This document shows, in pieces, positions 1 through 15,189 of a stretch of DNA of 64,000 nt. Source of the DNA: Pelobates cultripes. Its lineage: Eukaryota > Chordata > Amphibia > Anura > Pelobatidae. The stretch is taken from contig OW240920.1 of the NCBI GenBank assembly GCA_933207985.1, forward strand, positions 131,014,167-131,078,166. The letters run 5' to 3'. Both the position numbers and the translations under genes were made by a program. The notes beneath the pieces were generated by a model. It did no database searches. It was not told the DNA's origin and worked only from the letters and a program-made list of their open reading frames with translations. The stretch's first letter is position 1; each line of letters opens with the position of its first letter.

Positions 1-1
1 G

Positions 2-3660
<3,659 letters not shown>

Positions 3661-3871
3661 CTTAAAGACGGTGGAATCAGTGTTTTGCGTGAACCCTATG
3701 GGTAAAAAGCCTGTTCTGGGTCGATCCGAGTTCTGAGAGAGAAGAAAATACCACAGAAGTTGTTTGTTTCTTCTTCTTCGTCAGACAGACAGTGTTTGGA
3801 AACGTTGTTGTATGAGCTCCTGATAGAGGAACATTGTAGCCAGATTTCATGGCTAATGCAAAAAAAAAATA

Positions 3872-3902
<31 letters not shown>

Positions 3903-4090
3903 GAATGGATACTGGAGCTCGGTATCTAATGTACAACAATGTTAAACCAATGTGGGAGCCAGGGGTGGCTTCGGAACCCTGTGAATTCTGGGTGGGGAGG
4001 TGCCCATGTGTCTTGTGGACCTTTTTACCTTTTAAAAAAAGTTTACTATTTTATTAACCTGGCTATTAAATTTCATTTTCTAAGGTATTT
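3661..4090 (+). other. med12: med12 3' UTR, end uncertain
   Basis: Non-coding DNA after the stop codon. Two poly(A) signal candidates are visible: AATAAA at 3868-3873 inside an A-rich run, and ATTAAA at 4065-4070 followed by a T-rich stretch. A (TA)n microsatellite lies at about 3880-3901. The true cleavage site cannot be chosen from sequence alone. Confidence 0.5.
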
Positions 4091-4970
4091 ATATGACCAC
4101 GTAGTCTCCTCTGCTGTTCGGATACCACTAAGAACTAAACATCTGGCTCTGCCCCAGGCATGAGGATAGAGGCAGAAAGTATTTATGAGAACCGGGCCTC
4201 GTGTGTAATATGTACAGTGTTTTGGATAAAAATTGTCTCTTGCCAATGGTGCCTACTTCAAACAGGGCCTGCTGCACTTGTTGTACTGAGAGAACCCTTT
4301 ACTGTACCCCATGCTACTGCTCTTTCTATGTGCTGCGACTGCTGGCCTATGCTCACTCTCATTCAGCCGTCCCTGTGATTCTCTGCACTGGAATGGGGGA
4401 AACTTGCATATAAAAATGGGTAAAACGTTGATCGTTCAAAACCTGCTAGTAGTCTCCTCTTATACTGTTGGAAGACTAGACTTGGGATTTATTCACAAAA
4501 CACTGAATTGTAGTGATTGAAAAACAAGCTGCATAATTTTAGCAAAAATAATTGGGTTCGGACATTTCATTTACGGTCGCAGCTTGACTATTTTAGCCTG
4601 AATTTTGAAATCTCAGTTTTTAGTGGTCCACAATACAGTTAGCTGAATGAAACCCAGGTGCAACTATTTTTTTGTGCATTGTTTCAAGTTTTGGATTGTA
4701 ACTTTAAAACACACATGAAAACCCTATCTCCACCCTATACGTCATTTTGAAACCCATGTCTGTAGTGCTATTACTTCCGGCACCCAGTTTTTAAAACCCA
4801 CGTGTAGTTGCACTAACTTCACCCAACACACAGTTTCAAATACTTTCTCCAACCCACCATCCGTAAACCATGAGGCAGCTTTACCTTCAGGAAGGTATAA
4901 TCTGTACAGTAAGCCGTCAAAGGTACCTGAAGATCGTGTCTTCCATTCCTAACGTGGTGCCCTAGACGTG

Positions 4971-5002
4971 ATGTGGCATGCAGCGGTTGATGCATGCCAC
5001 AT
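4971..5002. repeat. Perfect 12-bp hairpin, 8-nt loop
   Basis: ATGTGGCATGCA is followed by GCGGTTGA and then its exact reverse complement TGCATGCCACAT. No poly(T) or gene context explains it. Confidence 0.85.
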
Positions 5003-5084
5003 ATAATGTCTAGTGCTAAGGGTTATGAGAGGCAACTGTCAAGTGGGGGCTGGGTCAGCTGCAATCCTGGCACAATTAGATGTA

Positions 5085-5230
5085 GTCTTTACTGCTATGC
5101 TGATGATATAGTAGTACATTCCGGTAAAGTCACATGTATAAAATTAGCTGATACCAAAACATTGTAGATGTGACTGGATAATTTTTCTTAAACCTATGTT
5201 AAGTTTGAGATAAATGTATAACTTGAAAAG
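5085..5230 (+). pseudogene. Decayed non-LTR reverse transcriptase fragment
   Basis: The plus frame reads SLYCYADDIVVHSG, with the YADD metal-binding motif of retrotransposon reverse transcriptases. A stop-interrupted frame follows, with residues resembling the LINE pattern (LD..., then K.EINV). No other RT motifs are visible either side, so this is at best a short relic; a chance YADD cannot be excluded. Confidence 0.3.
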
Positions 5231-6269
5231 TAAAGAGATCTTGTCATTTGATGTACACCAAGAGGAGGTGTGCAGTGGGGTGGAGGATAGTCCAGACTGA
5301 AGCTATACGTCAACATACCGTGCCCCACTTTATTTCCTTCTCACATTCACTGAATCACACACGGACCTGCAGCAAATACCATGTTACATGTCAGAGATTG
5401 TGTGTGACGATCTACTGTGCCTAAATCTACAGCACTTCCTTTATGTTTGTGCACATCATGAGAGTGGCCTTCTCAGCTTTACCACCACCTTCTAACATTT
5501 TTTTTTCTGTGACCACAGTCTACTCTCCTTTCCAGTTCTCTGCTGTATATTGTGTTGTGGGTTCGAATTCATGCTTGTTTTGACATCGGACATTCGGTGT
5601 CCCATTGGCAATAGCTTAGAGGTATTATGGAGGGTGCTGATTGACCTGTAACTGTGGTTAAGACACAGACAATTTAGAAAGAAGCATTTGTCGCCCAATC
5701 CAGTATGTAGCACACCAGCATCATGTGATTAATTCTCAGGGTACCTGTGTCCTTGACGAAAAGAAAAACCCTCTTTATAAATGTATTATATATATGTATG
5801 ATATGCATAATGCACCTCCCTTGTTTATGAGGAGGGGAATTGACAGACTCCTTCACTGCTACGGTGAGTGGAAGAGGCAGCATGATACAATTTGTTTTCT
5901 GTTAATTTTGGCATTAATTATCAAATTTTCCCCTTGTTTTTGTTTGAGAAACTGTGAGTTTTCTATGTATGTCAACATTAATGTGCGGTAATTGTGTCAA
6001 GAATGCTTTCTGCTTCCTCTGAAAATTTTTGTTTAAATGTTTTGTGACCAACCATGCCATTCTCATCATCCTGGCAAACAAGGAAATTCTGTCTTACAGA
6101 TTGCAAGTTCCATGTGTATTATTTTAATTTTTTTTTCATCTGTGTCACTTTGACTGTTTCTTGCCACCTGTCATAATTTGTGTTGCATGTTCGCCTTTTA
6201 AATTATTTATCTTTTTCTTTTATTTATTTTTTTTGATTATCCAGTTTTACATTTTTTTTTTTTTTTGCC

Positions 6270-6805
6270 TTAATGGGATACTGTAAGCACCACCGGTCAA
6301 TTCTCTTTAGAATTTCATATCTCCACATACAGGAGTCTGTTGCACACTAGAGACTCTAAATTAAACACAATGTAAGCTAAAGATTTACTCCAGGCATCAT
6401 AACCACTATAGCCTGCTGGCCTAGCCCATTTCCCAGTAACAGGGCAAACTGTTTAGCAACTGTTTCCTCCTTATCTGAGTCTATGCTGGGCTCCACTGTT
6501 CCCTGGTGATCTAGTGACGTGCTACCCGCTGCAGAGGAAACCGAAGGCCATGGGAGTGGACATTCATTGGCTGAGAGCGTGAGCTGCCCAAGGACTGTCA
6601 TTCTGTGCAAAGGTGAACAGAATTGACATTAGCCAGCCTGTAACTCTAGTTCTGCCCTGGATGATGACACCCGTATGATGCTGCCAGAGGTTGAGTTATA
6701 CCTCCGGCAGCAGAAGAGTTGGCGAAACATTGCACATACAGAGTACAGCCACCATGCCCACTTCAAATCACTGCAGTGATCATGGTGCCTGGAGTAACTC
6801 TTTAA
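6270..6805. mobile_element. TTAA-flanked MITE (piggyBac-type), diverged
   Basis: Bounded by TTAA at 6270-6273 and 6802-6805. The inner ends are complementary: a CTCCAGGCATCAT stretch near 6388 and a CATGGTGCCTGGAG stretch near 6781. It has no coding capacity. TTAA target duplications suggest mobilisation by a piggyBac-like transposase. Confidence 0.55.
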
Positions 6806-8407
6806 AAACTAGACCTCTTCTTCAGGAATTGTGTAGGGGGATTGTAAATGAAAGTCAAGGGGAATGTGGCTATGGTTGCAGAAACAAAGTGAATTAACTC
6901 CTAAGTGGCAGAGTCGTGAACCTGCAGGGGCATGATCTATACACCAAAAGTGCTCCATTGAACTAAAGCTGTAGTAGTTGTAAAAGGCTCCACTTGTGGA
7001 CGTATATAGTATCACATTGTGGGAAATTTAGGTGCCAGCCAAGGTTGATCTATTTATTGGTTGTGGGTTTTTAAAAATTCACATAACCAATTTAGAAACA
7101 TAAACAAGTTACACAAAGTGCATAGTCCATAGTAAGCTTTAACCACAGACAGAATAAGCAGTTCCAATGAGGAGAGGTCCGTGTCCAAACAAGGTTATTT
7201 TACTGTAAATACTTTCAGTTGCATGTTCATAAGATTCAAACCCTTGCTGAATAGAATGAGACATTGAAACCGTGGGAAACTACAGCAAATTCCTGACGCA
7301 TTTTTGTGCATCAGTGCTTTTTCTTTCTAAAGTAAAAATATATATTTTTTTTGTTGCTGGGGTTTCTCCAAAGCTCTATTCAGCGTACAGTATCAGACAC
7401 TTTCAGCTTAGTGCCTTGCAAAAGTATTCAACGCCCTTGAACATTTCCACTGGTAGTTTTGCTACCTGCAATTAAAGAAGAAAATGTATTCATACTGCCT
7501 GCAATTATATGTTTCTGCCTATTTTCAGTGGCACCATTCCTTATGGGTTAGCTTGTCCCTGTCTAGGTAAAAGATATACTTGGCAAGCAAAACTTTAATA
7601 ATACGTAAGAAAATGGCTACTGGTGTATTCTGTGTGGCCACCCTTTAATGCTGTGCCTGTAGAAGGCAAAATGGCTGGCTCAAGAGAAGATCAGGAACAA
7701 GCCGAGATCAGAAGGGATATATTGCTTGTATTCCTCCATTATTGTATGCTCCTTAGCTAATCAATGGCACAATCATATGAATGATGAGGTGGCAATGTGC
7801 TTGCTTCTTGTCAAAACCTTTTTCAGGTCTAAATATAGCTTTGGAACCTCGGTAGAAAGTAGAGCTGTTGTGAGAATGTTGGTCATGAGAAAACTGGTAA
7901 GACCACTTTCTTGATAAAAAAAAGTCTCCAAACAATTTAAAAAAAAATGTTTTTACAGTCTTTATTTTTGGAGCGCAAAATATTTTACCCATTTGAATTT
8001 TGAATGGGTATACAACATGGTAATAATCAAAGAGATGATTGCAATACTAGGAGCAGACAGTAAGAATATACGGTAATATAGTTTGGATAGTGTGACGTTC
8101 CTTACCATCTTGTAGGAACTCATAATTGATGCTCTTAGGGATTACATACATGGCTTCATCATGTGACATTTCAATCCATGCCCCAGACATTGAAAACCAT
8201 ATTCAAGTACATATGATTTTACAAAAAGTATGGGTTGTACTGCAAACTAGAAAAGTGTTTGTTCAATCGGTTCCAAGTACAATTCCATTACCTTAGATCC
8301 AGCTATGGGTTTCAGATGTATCCTAAAACTCTGGAGCCTACTCACTTGGCCTTTACCTTTTCACCTAAAGCAATGCAGCTTTATAGGCTTTTCTAATTAC
8401 TCTAGGA
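6806..8407. other. Intergenic DNA, no gene
   Basis: A+T-rich DNA without a recognisable protein. The only named element in it is a Tc1-like terminal fragment at about 7408-7490. Open frames here are below 80 codons and look random. Confidence 0.5.
7408..7490. mobile_element. Tc1/mariner terminal repeat fragment
   Basis: Contains GTGCCTTGCAAAAGTATTCA followed by a C-rich stretch and TTGAAC, the characteristic terminus of a vertebrate Tc1-like family. There is no transposase and no partner terminus nearby. Confidence 0.5.
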
Positions 8408-8525
8408 CAGTGGTTCCCAAACCGGTCCTCATGGCCCACTAACAGTCCAGGTTTTGTCAGTATCTCCTTTGGAATAAAAACAGGAAATACATAAATCCTG
8501 ATCATGGGCCATGAGCACTGGGGGA
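8408..8525. mobile_element. hAT-type MITE fragment
   Basis: Starts CAGTGGTTCCCAAACCGG, the classic 5' terminus of a vertebrate hAT MITE, and continues with GTCCTCATGGCCCACTAACA. The far end decays at an ATCATGGGCCATGAG stretch and lacks the matching terminus. Confidence 0.6.
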
Positions 8526-8539
8526 TTGGTGGGATCAGC

Positions 8540-9745
8540 CGTGTAGTGGGAGTGAGGTGGTATTTCCCTCTAGCTCCAGGCTCTGATGTAGGCCAGCATC
8601 TGCGAGCCACAGGCTTGTAGCCTTAGAAAGTCCCAGTCCTTCCCACGTTGGGGGAGATGGATGGTCTTGTGCCGCCAGCAGAGCACTGCCCTCCGTCTAT
8701 GTGGTCAATGCCTTGGGGTTGAGCTCATGGTTAACTTCGACCCGGGTGGGCTAGCATCTGGTAATCAGAACTCTGGCTGCATTAGGGTGTGCCTAGACAC
8801 ACCTGACACATCTCGTGAGCACCCTTATGATAAGGTGCAAGAAACTGCCCGCTTTATGTCCCTTCAACCTATAAGTCTTACTGCAGTCAGAGGCTATACC
8901 TGGCTGATACATGAATCATACCAGTAATAAACATCAGATATTACCCCAGATAATCTGTCAGTTTTAGAAGAACACACATGATTACATGCATTTTACTATG
9001 GGCTGTAGCCCCATGGAGCAAGCTTAGCTAAAGTGGAATGGAAGCCTTGACAGGGCTAGGAGGCAGGGTTAGGTGGGGATGGCTAGATTTGGCTTGTTAA
9101 CTTCGACCCGGGTGGGCTAGCATCTGGTTTGACGGAAAGCTTGGGAGTTGTTTTGCCCATAGGAGATCCTCTCACCTCTTGGCTCACTCTCCTCCAACTT
9201 CCCTCCCGAGACTGCTGTAGGTTGGTTGTCATGCGGCTCTCTAGCTCTGTCCAGAAGCGTGTAAACATGTCATCGATCCTCTGCAGGATATGCTCTACTG
9301 AGCTATGGGGATCCCCGCTGAGCTGTATAGTGGAGCTCACAAGAGGATCAGAAGCGTCCGCTATCTTGGCGGCACCAATTGCATGCGGATGTAAGCCGAG
9401 GCAGGGTACAGGCTTTGGTTCAGGTAAGTGACACACTGGTAAAAGAGATGTTGGTAGCCAGGACCAGACTAATCTCCCCAGTCCAAAAGGGGGGAGGGAT
9501 ACAGGACTCAGCTTGTTTGGCCGTAACTCCTGTCTTGTGCCACTCTAGGCCGCAAGGCAAACAGCTCAAGTCTAGGCTGCGGCAGATGGAAGCAAGCTGC
9601 TTCAGGGATCCCTGTAACTTTCAGGCCCCTCCAGGTAACAGCTCAAACCGATTTGTGCAGTCGGGTGGATTTATTGTTGATGATTTAGACGATTAATTGC
9701 AGAGCTCGTGTGCCATGCGACTGCTTGACATGGTGGCCAAGCCCC
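8540..9745 (-). mobile_element. Unclassified retroelement-like block, possible LINE 5' end
   Basis: A G+C-richer island in A+T-rich surroundings. On the minus strand, 9436-9083 is open for 117 codons with a helical, charged centre (RIDDMFTRFWTELESRM) reminiscent of LINE ORF1 coiled-coil proteins, but no RNA-binding motif is visible. It holds an exact 33-bp direct repeat (8730-8762 and 9096-9128). The function is not recognised. Confidence 0.3.
8730..9128. repeat. Exact 33-bp direct repeat pair, 366 bp apart
   Basis: The same 33 bases occur at 8730-8762 and 9096-9128, including CTTCGACCCGGGTGGGCTAG. The intervening DNA is unrelated, so this may mark a local duplication or an element boundary. 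Confidence 0.85.
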
Positions 9746-9759
9746 GCCCCCTCAAAACA

Positions 9760-10110
9760 ATTATTTGACCATCCTCCCAATCTATTCTAGGATTATGTTT
9801 GATCAACCATGGATACCCCAACACAATATTAAAAGAAAGGGAAGAAAGAGCCTGGAGTATAACAACTTCCTTATGTTACACCCTTGTCATGTGCACAGGG
9901 ATTGTTTCCTTAGTGATCATAACAGTCTGAAGACACCTACCATTTATGGCCCCAACACCCAGAGCCTGTCCTCTAAAATGCCTTAGGTGTGAGAGTTTTC
10001 CAGACGATTAGGACATTTCAGTCTGAGATGTCCTTGTTCTTGTCCACAACATAAGCATGACCCCTTGTTCCAAGAATATTGTTTCTCAGCCTCAGACAAT
10101 TTGGTAAGTC
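9760..10110 (-). pseudogene. Ty3/gypsy gag-protease remnant
   Basis: Read on the minus strand, 10080-9990 encodes a degenerate zinc-knuckle-like stretch (CLCCGQEQGHLRLKCP), as at the end of gypsy Gag, and 9830-9765 encodes LGYPWLIKHNPRIDWEDGQ, the typical end of a gypsy retropepsin domain. A stop lies between them. Reverse transcriptase and integrase are absent. It abuts the unclassified block on its left, so the rest was lost or displaced. Confidence 0.6.
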
Positions 10111-10217
10111 CCAACTGCTTAGATTCTAAACTGGTTCTGGAACATGGAGTTTAGGTGCTAGATTCATTAAAGGACATTTCTGTTTTTCTTTTAAAAGAAC
10201 ACTATAGCATTAGGACA

Positions 10218-10300
10218 GTGGCATCTCCAGGATTCATACTTAGGAGGGGAGGGAGAGGCACATAAGTGGCCAGGGACAAAAGTAGGGGGGGGCAGTTATA
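10218..10300. mobile_element. hAT-like terminal fragment
   Basis: Begins CAGTGGCATCTCCAGGATTC, a CAG-starting terminus common in hAT elements, followed by G-rich low-complexity DNA and then a (TA)n(CA)n run. The opposite terminus was not found. Confidence 0.3.
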
Positions 10301-10352
10301 AAATGTGTATATATATATATATATATATACACATACACACACGTACATACAC
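10300..10352. repeat. (TA)n/(CA)n microsatellite
   Basis: An uninterrupted TATATA run from about 10310 to 10328 passes into ACACACG/TACATACACA. Simple sequence only. Confidence 0.9.
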
Positions 10353-10656
10353 AGGGCTCGAGGAATCCCAGGTCGCCATGACGACTAGACAATTTGCCCT
10401 GGCGCCTGACATTTGTCAGCCCTTTGCTAAGCCGCCGCGGGGAGCAAGGAGAGACGCGTGAGGGAGCAGTAACCTTACTGCAGTTCCTCTCTGCTCCCTC
10501 GTGCGCTGTTTAGTGACATAATGTCACTGCAGCCCCGGCATCACTACAGAGAGCGTGCAGGAGAGCAGAGAGAAACTGCAGGAAGATTGAGAGGAGAAAA
10601 TGTGTGTCTCAGTCAGAGAGTGTGTGCCTGTCACTGTATGTCTGTCAGTGTGTGTC

Positions 10657-12058
10657 TGTCACATATTCATCCTCACCTTGTGATATCTGCGATAGTAACT
10701 GCCTTCCTGGCATTAACGGAAGTACCGCTCAGCAGCCCTGCGCCAGTATATCTGACTCCTGCAACTTGTTGATGGATGCCGGCCGCTGTGGATCCACGCC
10801 AATTTATAGCCCCACGTCCGCCCATGGTAATAACAACATCAACGTGCATGTGACGTCACGCAAAAGACGAGCAAGCACGTTTGGGGGTCAAGGGCCGGTT
10901 CCGGCCAATCGGATGTGAAAGAGGCTTATTTAAACTCATTTTTACTTTTGCTCATTGCCCTGTTGTGGTTTCTCTTAGATGGTTATCCGAGAGTGCGTTC
11001 CTGATCGTGTGTTTCTGGTTATTGACTTTGGCTTCGTTTTGACTTCCCTGACTTCTGGTATCCTTTATTATTGGCTTTCCCTTATCGCTGTGTCCCATTC
11101 TGTGTCCCTGACCGTGGCTAGTATATTGACTATTCTTAGGTACGTTGAATCCGGCCATTCTAAGGTCCGGTTAGACATTACCCTTTGTCACGGTTGGTGG
11201 TACTGAAACCGGGACCCCTGTGTGCCTGATGATGATCGGAGTGAACCTCGTGGAAATGAACAATCAGGGCCGGGAGCAGGGTAACCACACGCCCCCTGGT
11301 GTTGAGCACCAGGGTTTGTGCAGCCACATACCAGGACCCTGACGCAGCTTCTGCGGATCCCAGGAACTAGGAGCATGGAAATAAGCAGACCTCCCAGGAG
11401 CTGAATAGGGAGGCTCTGCAGCAGGAATGTATCCAGTACAGAAACAAGGCAAGGCTAGGAGAGGCACCAAACATGAAAACAAAAAAAAACTAGTAGAACC
11501 CGGAACCAGAGAAGGATAGGAAGCTAAACCCAGAACATGTACACAATACATAAGGGAAACATTAACATAACATGGGCAGGACAGGACTGTACATGGACTG
11601 GGATTACAAAATAAAACAAGACAAGATATAATAGGCAAAACAAGAGGAGACATAACTAAGTACTATATATATGTTGGAGATTTAGACATACATAAATGGT
11701 CAAGATTTATGCAGCCCACCAACTGACATCAAAGTACTCCAATTAAGGTGGGTCCTAGCTACCTAGATATGCATGACTAAATAAACAATAATAAAACACA
11801 TACAGCACTTACCTACAAGAAAGGGCAGAAGACTTGAGCAACTGCCTGCATGGTCCAACTGAAACAAAAGGAATAATGGAAAAGGAACGGGTGTGGCAAC
11901 ATAAAAAAACCCCAAGAAAAACTAAACGAGAATTGTAAATAGAGTACTGGATACCAGAAGCCATAGCCAGAAATGATCCTCAGCTAGGAACAGAACGTGA
12001 CACTCTTAGTCCTAGGTGTGACACATTTCTGCGTGCTGGATCAACTATAATCCTGACA
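10657..12058 (+). mobile_element. Solo LTR (gypsy-like) split by a second LTR
   Basis: Starts TGTCA and ends TGACA, with the 5-bp target duplication GTGTC on both sides (10652-10656 and 12059-12063). Subtracting the inner LTR and its duplicated 5 bp leaves about 580 bp. It contains a CCAAT box (about 10903), a TATTTAAA box (about 10926) and a GCCCTGTTGTGGT motif just after, shared with the LTR at 40,975. A CCGGCCATTCTAAGGTCCGG stretch near its 3' part is also shared. The flanks are TGTC-rich, so the target duplication could be partly coincidental. Confidence 0.6.
11186..12002 (-). mobile_element. Solo LTR nested inside the 10,657 LTR
   Basis: An 817-bp unit starting TGTCACG and ending CGTGACA (7-bp inverted ends), flanked by CCCTT (11181-11185) and CTCTT (12003-12007), a 4/5 match of a 5-bp target duplication. 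Orientation minus is suggested by pyrimidine-rich tracts when read on that strand. No internal gag-pol remains, so it arose by LTR-LTR recombination or is the only surviving LTR. Confidence 0.6.
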
Positions 12059-12150
12059 GTGTCTCAGTCAGAGACTGGTGGTGGAACTTGTGTACAGGGA
12101 GGCAATCTTTCATACAGAGGCAGAGCTTCTGTGCCGGGGAAGCAGCTGCA

Positions 12151-12300
12151 CAGTGGCGGAACTAACATAGAGTGGGCCCTGATGCAAAAACAGTTTCGGG
12201 CCCCTAAAGACCAAGACCATCTTTAACATGGGGCAAAGGGGGCAGCTGCCCCGGGCCCAGTTATTCCTGCAACAATTTAATCAGGGACCCGTGGCCCTTT
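12151..12300. mobile_element. hAT-like element fragment
   Basis: Begins CAGTGGCGGAACTAAC and continues GGGCCCTGATGCAAAAAC, a known style of hAT terminus in amphibian DNA. The right end is unclear. Confidence 0.4.
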
Positions 12301-13060
12301 AAATTTTCCCTGGATCGGACCCCTTTCACTTTGTTCTACCGCAAGGCCTCAGATGAAGGCGCTTTAGCAGCACCGAAACGCGTGTTAGGTAGCTTTAGGT
12401 ATCGAAGATAGGTAGCATATCCAGATCGCTCACCCATATTTGATTTGTTCAGATTTAATTTAATTAATTTAATTTATTTATTTGTTTTCCGGCTGGACTT
12501 CTTTTTGGGGGGTGATATTGGGGACAAGGAATATGATTATTGGGGGGAGGGGCTGGTCCTAATATTTCTAATTCTATTAGGGCTACCTCTATTCTCTGCC
12601 ATTCATTTTCTCTTTTTTATTTGATATTTAAATCACCTCTGAATACTTCAGGCTTCTCTTAACTTAGACAATCTTGCTCAGACATCGAGTATGAGATACA
12701 TTCTGCTACATTTTTTTGTGCATTGCATTAGACTATAAAAGATACATTGTACAATTTTGCCTGGAGAGTGATTTAATAATACTATTATAACATCATTTTG
12801 TTCCTGTGAGTGGAGATCTTGTATCTATGAATTGATATTATACTGCCCTATGAATTAGTAGGCACTATATACCCATATAATATACTTATATATATTTACA
12901 GGATACCACTAGTGGATATGCCTGCATACCTATCTAATTACTGATTTTTATCATTTTTTCTTTTTGGTTTATATTTTATCTTTATGAATAATAAAAGTTA
13001 TGTTTTAATTCACTGTATATATACTTTTTTGGTGGATAGGGGGACTTCCTACCAATTATT
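12300..13060 (+). mobile_element. Retroelement tail with degenerate hammerhead-like core
   Basis: A stretch at about 12350-12385 reads CAGATGA, a GGCGC...GCACC arm pair with one mismatch, then GAAACGCGT. This is the layout of the minimal hammerhead motif found in Penelope-like element terminal repeats, with CTGATGA changed to CAGATGA. A+T-rich DNA and an AATAAAAG poly(A) signal (about 12988) follow. No coding region is visible. Confidence 0.35.
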
Positions 13061-14794
13061 CTAGAGATAATTTCTCTGGAATATTTTTTCTTTTTTGCCT
13101 GTTTAACCTAGAATATGGCAATCCCAAACAAGGGTACCGGTTTTTATTTAGTTGGTGAACAATCTACTAAAAGGCTAAAATTAAGAAAAGAGGAAAGAAA
13201 GGTTAGCGCTAATAATAACTATATGCAAAAAGTGAGTGTGTAATTTATATTTTATTCAAATATTACTTATTTATACACTCTGCACAATTGGCTCTCTCCC
13301 ATTGTGTCTTTCATATCGTGAGACGGACGACCACTGCTAAGGAAGACACCATACCAATTGATACACCACCTACCATTGGGACTCTCTTATTAGAACATTT
13401 TATTATTTGGACTTATTTTTATTTTCTTGGCGCAGCCTTATTCTCTGTTTTTGTAAAATTAAGAAAAGCCCATTTGTTAATTTTGATCTTTCAGTTCCTT
13501 TGTAGATAGCTCCATAATTTGTGATCCTTTGGTGGAGTTGCCATATTTAGAAATACCAAAATAGGAATCTATCTACTAACCATAGCTGACGATTATGACA
13601 TATCATTTATCTGAATGTAAATTCCTAACTGAAAATATTGGTAAAATTTCATCCAAAATGAATCGACTAATGGATGAAACGTATTCCGAAGAACCAAAAA
13701 TGTATGCTGTCCACAAGTCTAATGGCTACATTGTTTCAAGATTATTGCCTATAAGATTATTGGTATACAATACATGCAGACGTTTACGATGGCAGTGTCA
13801 TCATTTCTTCCACAAAAAACAAAATATGGTAATCTTTATTATTTTTCATAGTAATTAGTGTTGACTCATGGATATTTGTGAGGGTCAATTGTCAGGAAAA
13901 GCCTTGCCAAAGAAGAGGAAGACAAACAGAGTTTAATTATTAAGCAGATATAACCAAAGATAAGGTTCCTCAAAGAAAAGATAATTCATTATTTTGTTAT
14001 ATCCAAACGATGATGTTTAAGGAAATTTGTTTAATGAGCAATAAATGGCTGCCCTGCAGCTAGAGTCAGGAGATACATCTGTGTGAGCTCCCCAAGATGT
14101 GCACATGGCTGTTGTGGAATCATTTATAATGCTGACAGGAGATTGTACCCCCCTAGAAGAATTTTCATAACTTTAGAAAGCTTTTGAGATATCCATCTTC
14201 TCAAAGTGGGCGTTAAAGCTGAAATGTAACTTATTTCACAGAAGCTCTTCTTCAAAAGAATGATCTCAAAAGAATAATAATGAAATGAGACAAAAGAAAA
14301 TCTTGAAATGGTTGAGGGACCGCCATACCTAGAAGAATGGCATTATAGGGTTATTAAAAGATGAAAGCCTGAACTTCTGAAATACATTTGGCTGATTATA
14401 ACCGCAACAAGTAATTGTTTTTTTTTTTTGTTTTTTTTAAAATATGCTTTTTTAGTAGTACACCCAACATGACAAAAATACAATATTCTTTTTATTGAAA
14501 CTTAATCACGTCTGTGGTGAACCTCACCATTATAGTTCCTCTATACGCACAAGCCACTTTTTATATCTATCATTCGTTGACCGGAAAATACCCATCTCCA
14601 TCTTAATTCGAAAAAATAAGCTGTTCTTTAACAGCAGGCCAGCAAGGGGGTGATACCATCTTCCAACATCAGCCCTACTAACATCTTGGCAGTGGCCAAA
14701 ATGTGAATGACTATAGACGAATAAGGGCTAAAAGTTTTGTAAATATTATATGCAATAAAATCAACTCAGGGTGAAATTTTAAGGTTTTCTGAAA
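13061..14794. other. Intergenic DNA, no gene recognised
   Basis: A+T-rich with several short open frames, the longest 87 codons at 13595-13858 (plus strand), which matches no family I recognise. No repeat boundary could be fixed. Confidence 0.45.
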
Positions 14795-15181
14795 AGACCA
14801 CTATAGGCACCCAGACCACTTCAGCTCAATGATGTGGTCTGGGTGCCAGGTCCCCCAAGTTTTAACCCTGCAGCAGAAAACATAGCAGTTTCAGAGAAAG
14901 GGTTAATCCAGCCTCTAGTGGCTGTCTCCCTGGAAGCCACTAGAGGCTGCTTTCATGATTCTTAGTGTGAAAATCGCATTGAACGCACACAACGTGAGTT
15001 CAGTTTCCCATAGGAAAGCTCTGGCCGCGCATGTGCATTCAGCTCCACTCAGGAGCTGGATTAAGGTAAGAAGCTGAAGAGGTTTTAACCCCTTCAGCCC
15101 AGCAGGAGGGGGGGGGGGGCTAATAAACCTATAGTGCCAGGAAAATGGGTTTGTTTTCCTGGCACTATAGTGCTCCTTTAA
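14795..15181. mobile_element. TTAA MITE family A (387 bp)
   Basis: One end has CCACTATAGGCACCCAGACC followed by a stem-loop (GGCACCCAGACCACTTCA against TGGTCTGGGTGCC); the other has a second stem-loop (CCAGGAAAA against TTTTCCTGG) ending CTATAGTGCTCCTTTAA. The same architecture recurs at 19331, 25505, 60824 and 61246. No open frame. Confidence 0.8.
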
Positions 15182-15189
15182 GTAAAGTT

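Larger units (their letters stand above)
4091..6269. other. Intergenic DNA downstream of med12
   Basis: No gene was recognised. It holds a perfect hairpin (4971-5002) and a decayed reverse-transcriptase-like piece near 5085-5230. From 6120 to 6265 it is T-rich. The open frames in it are short and do not resemble known proteins. Confidence 0.5.

Noticed and set aside
5085..5130. Intact reverse transcriptase gene
   Set aside because: Only a YADD-like stretch is present; stops follow within 60 bp and other RT motifs are missing.
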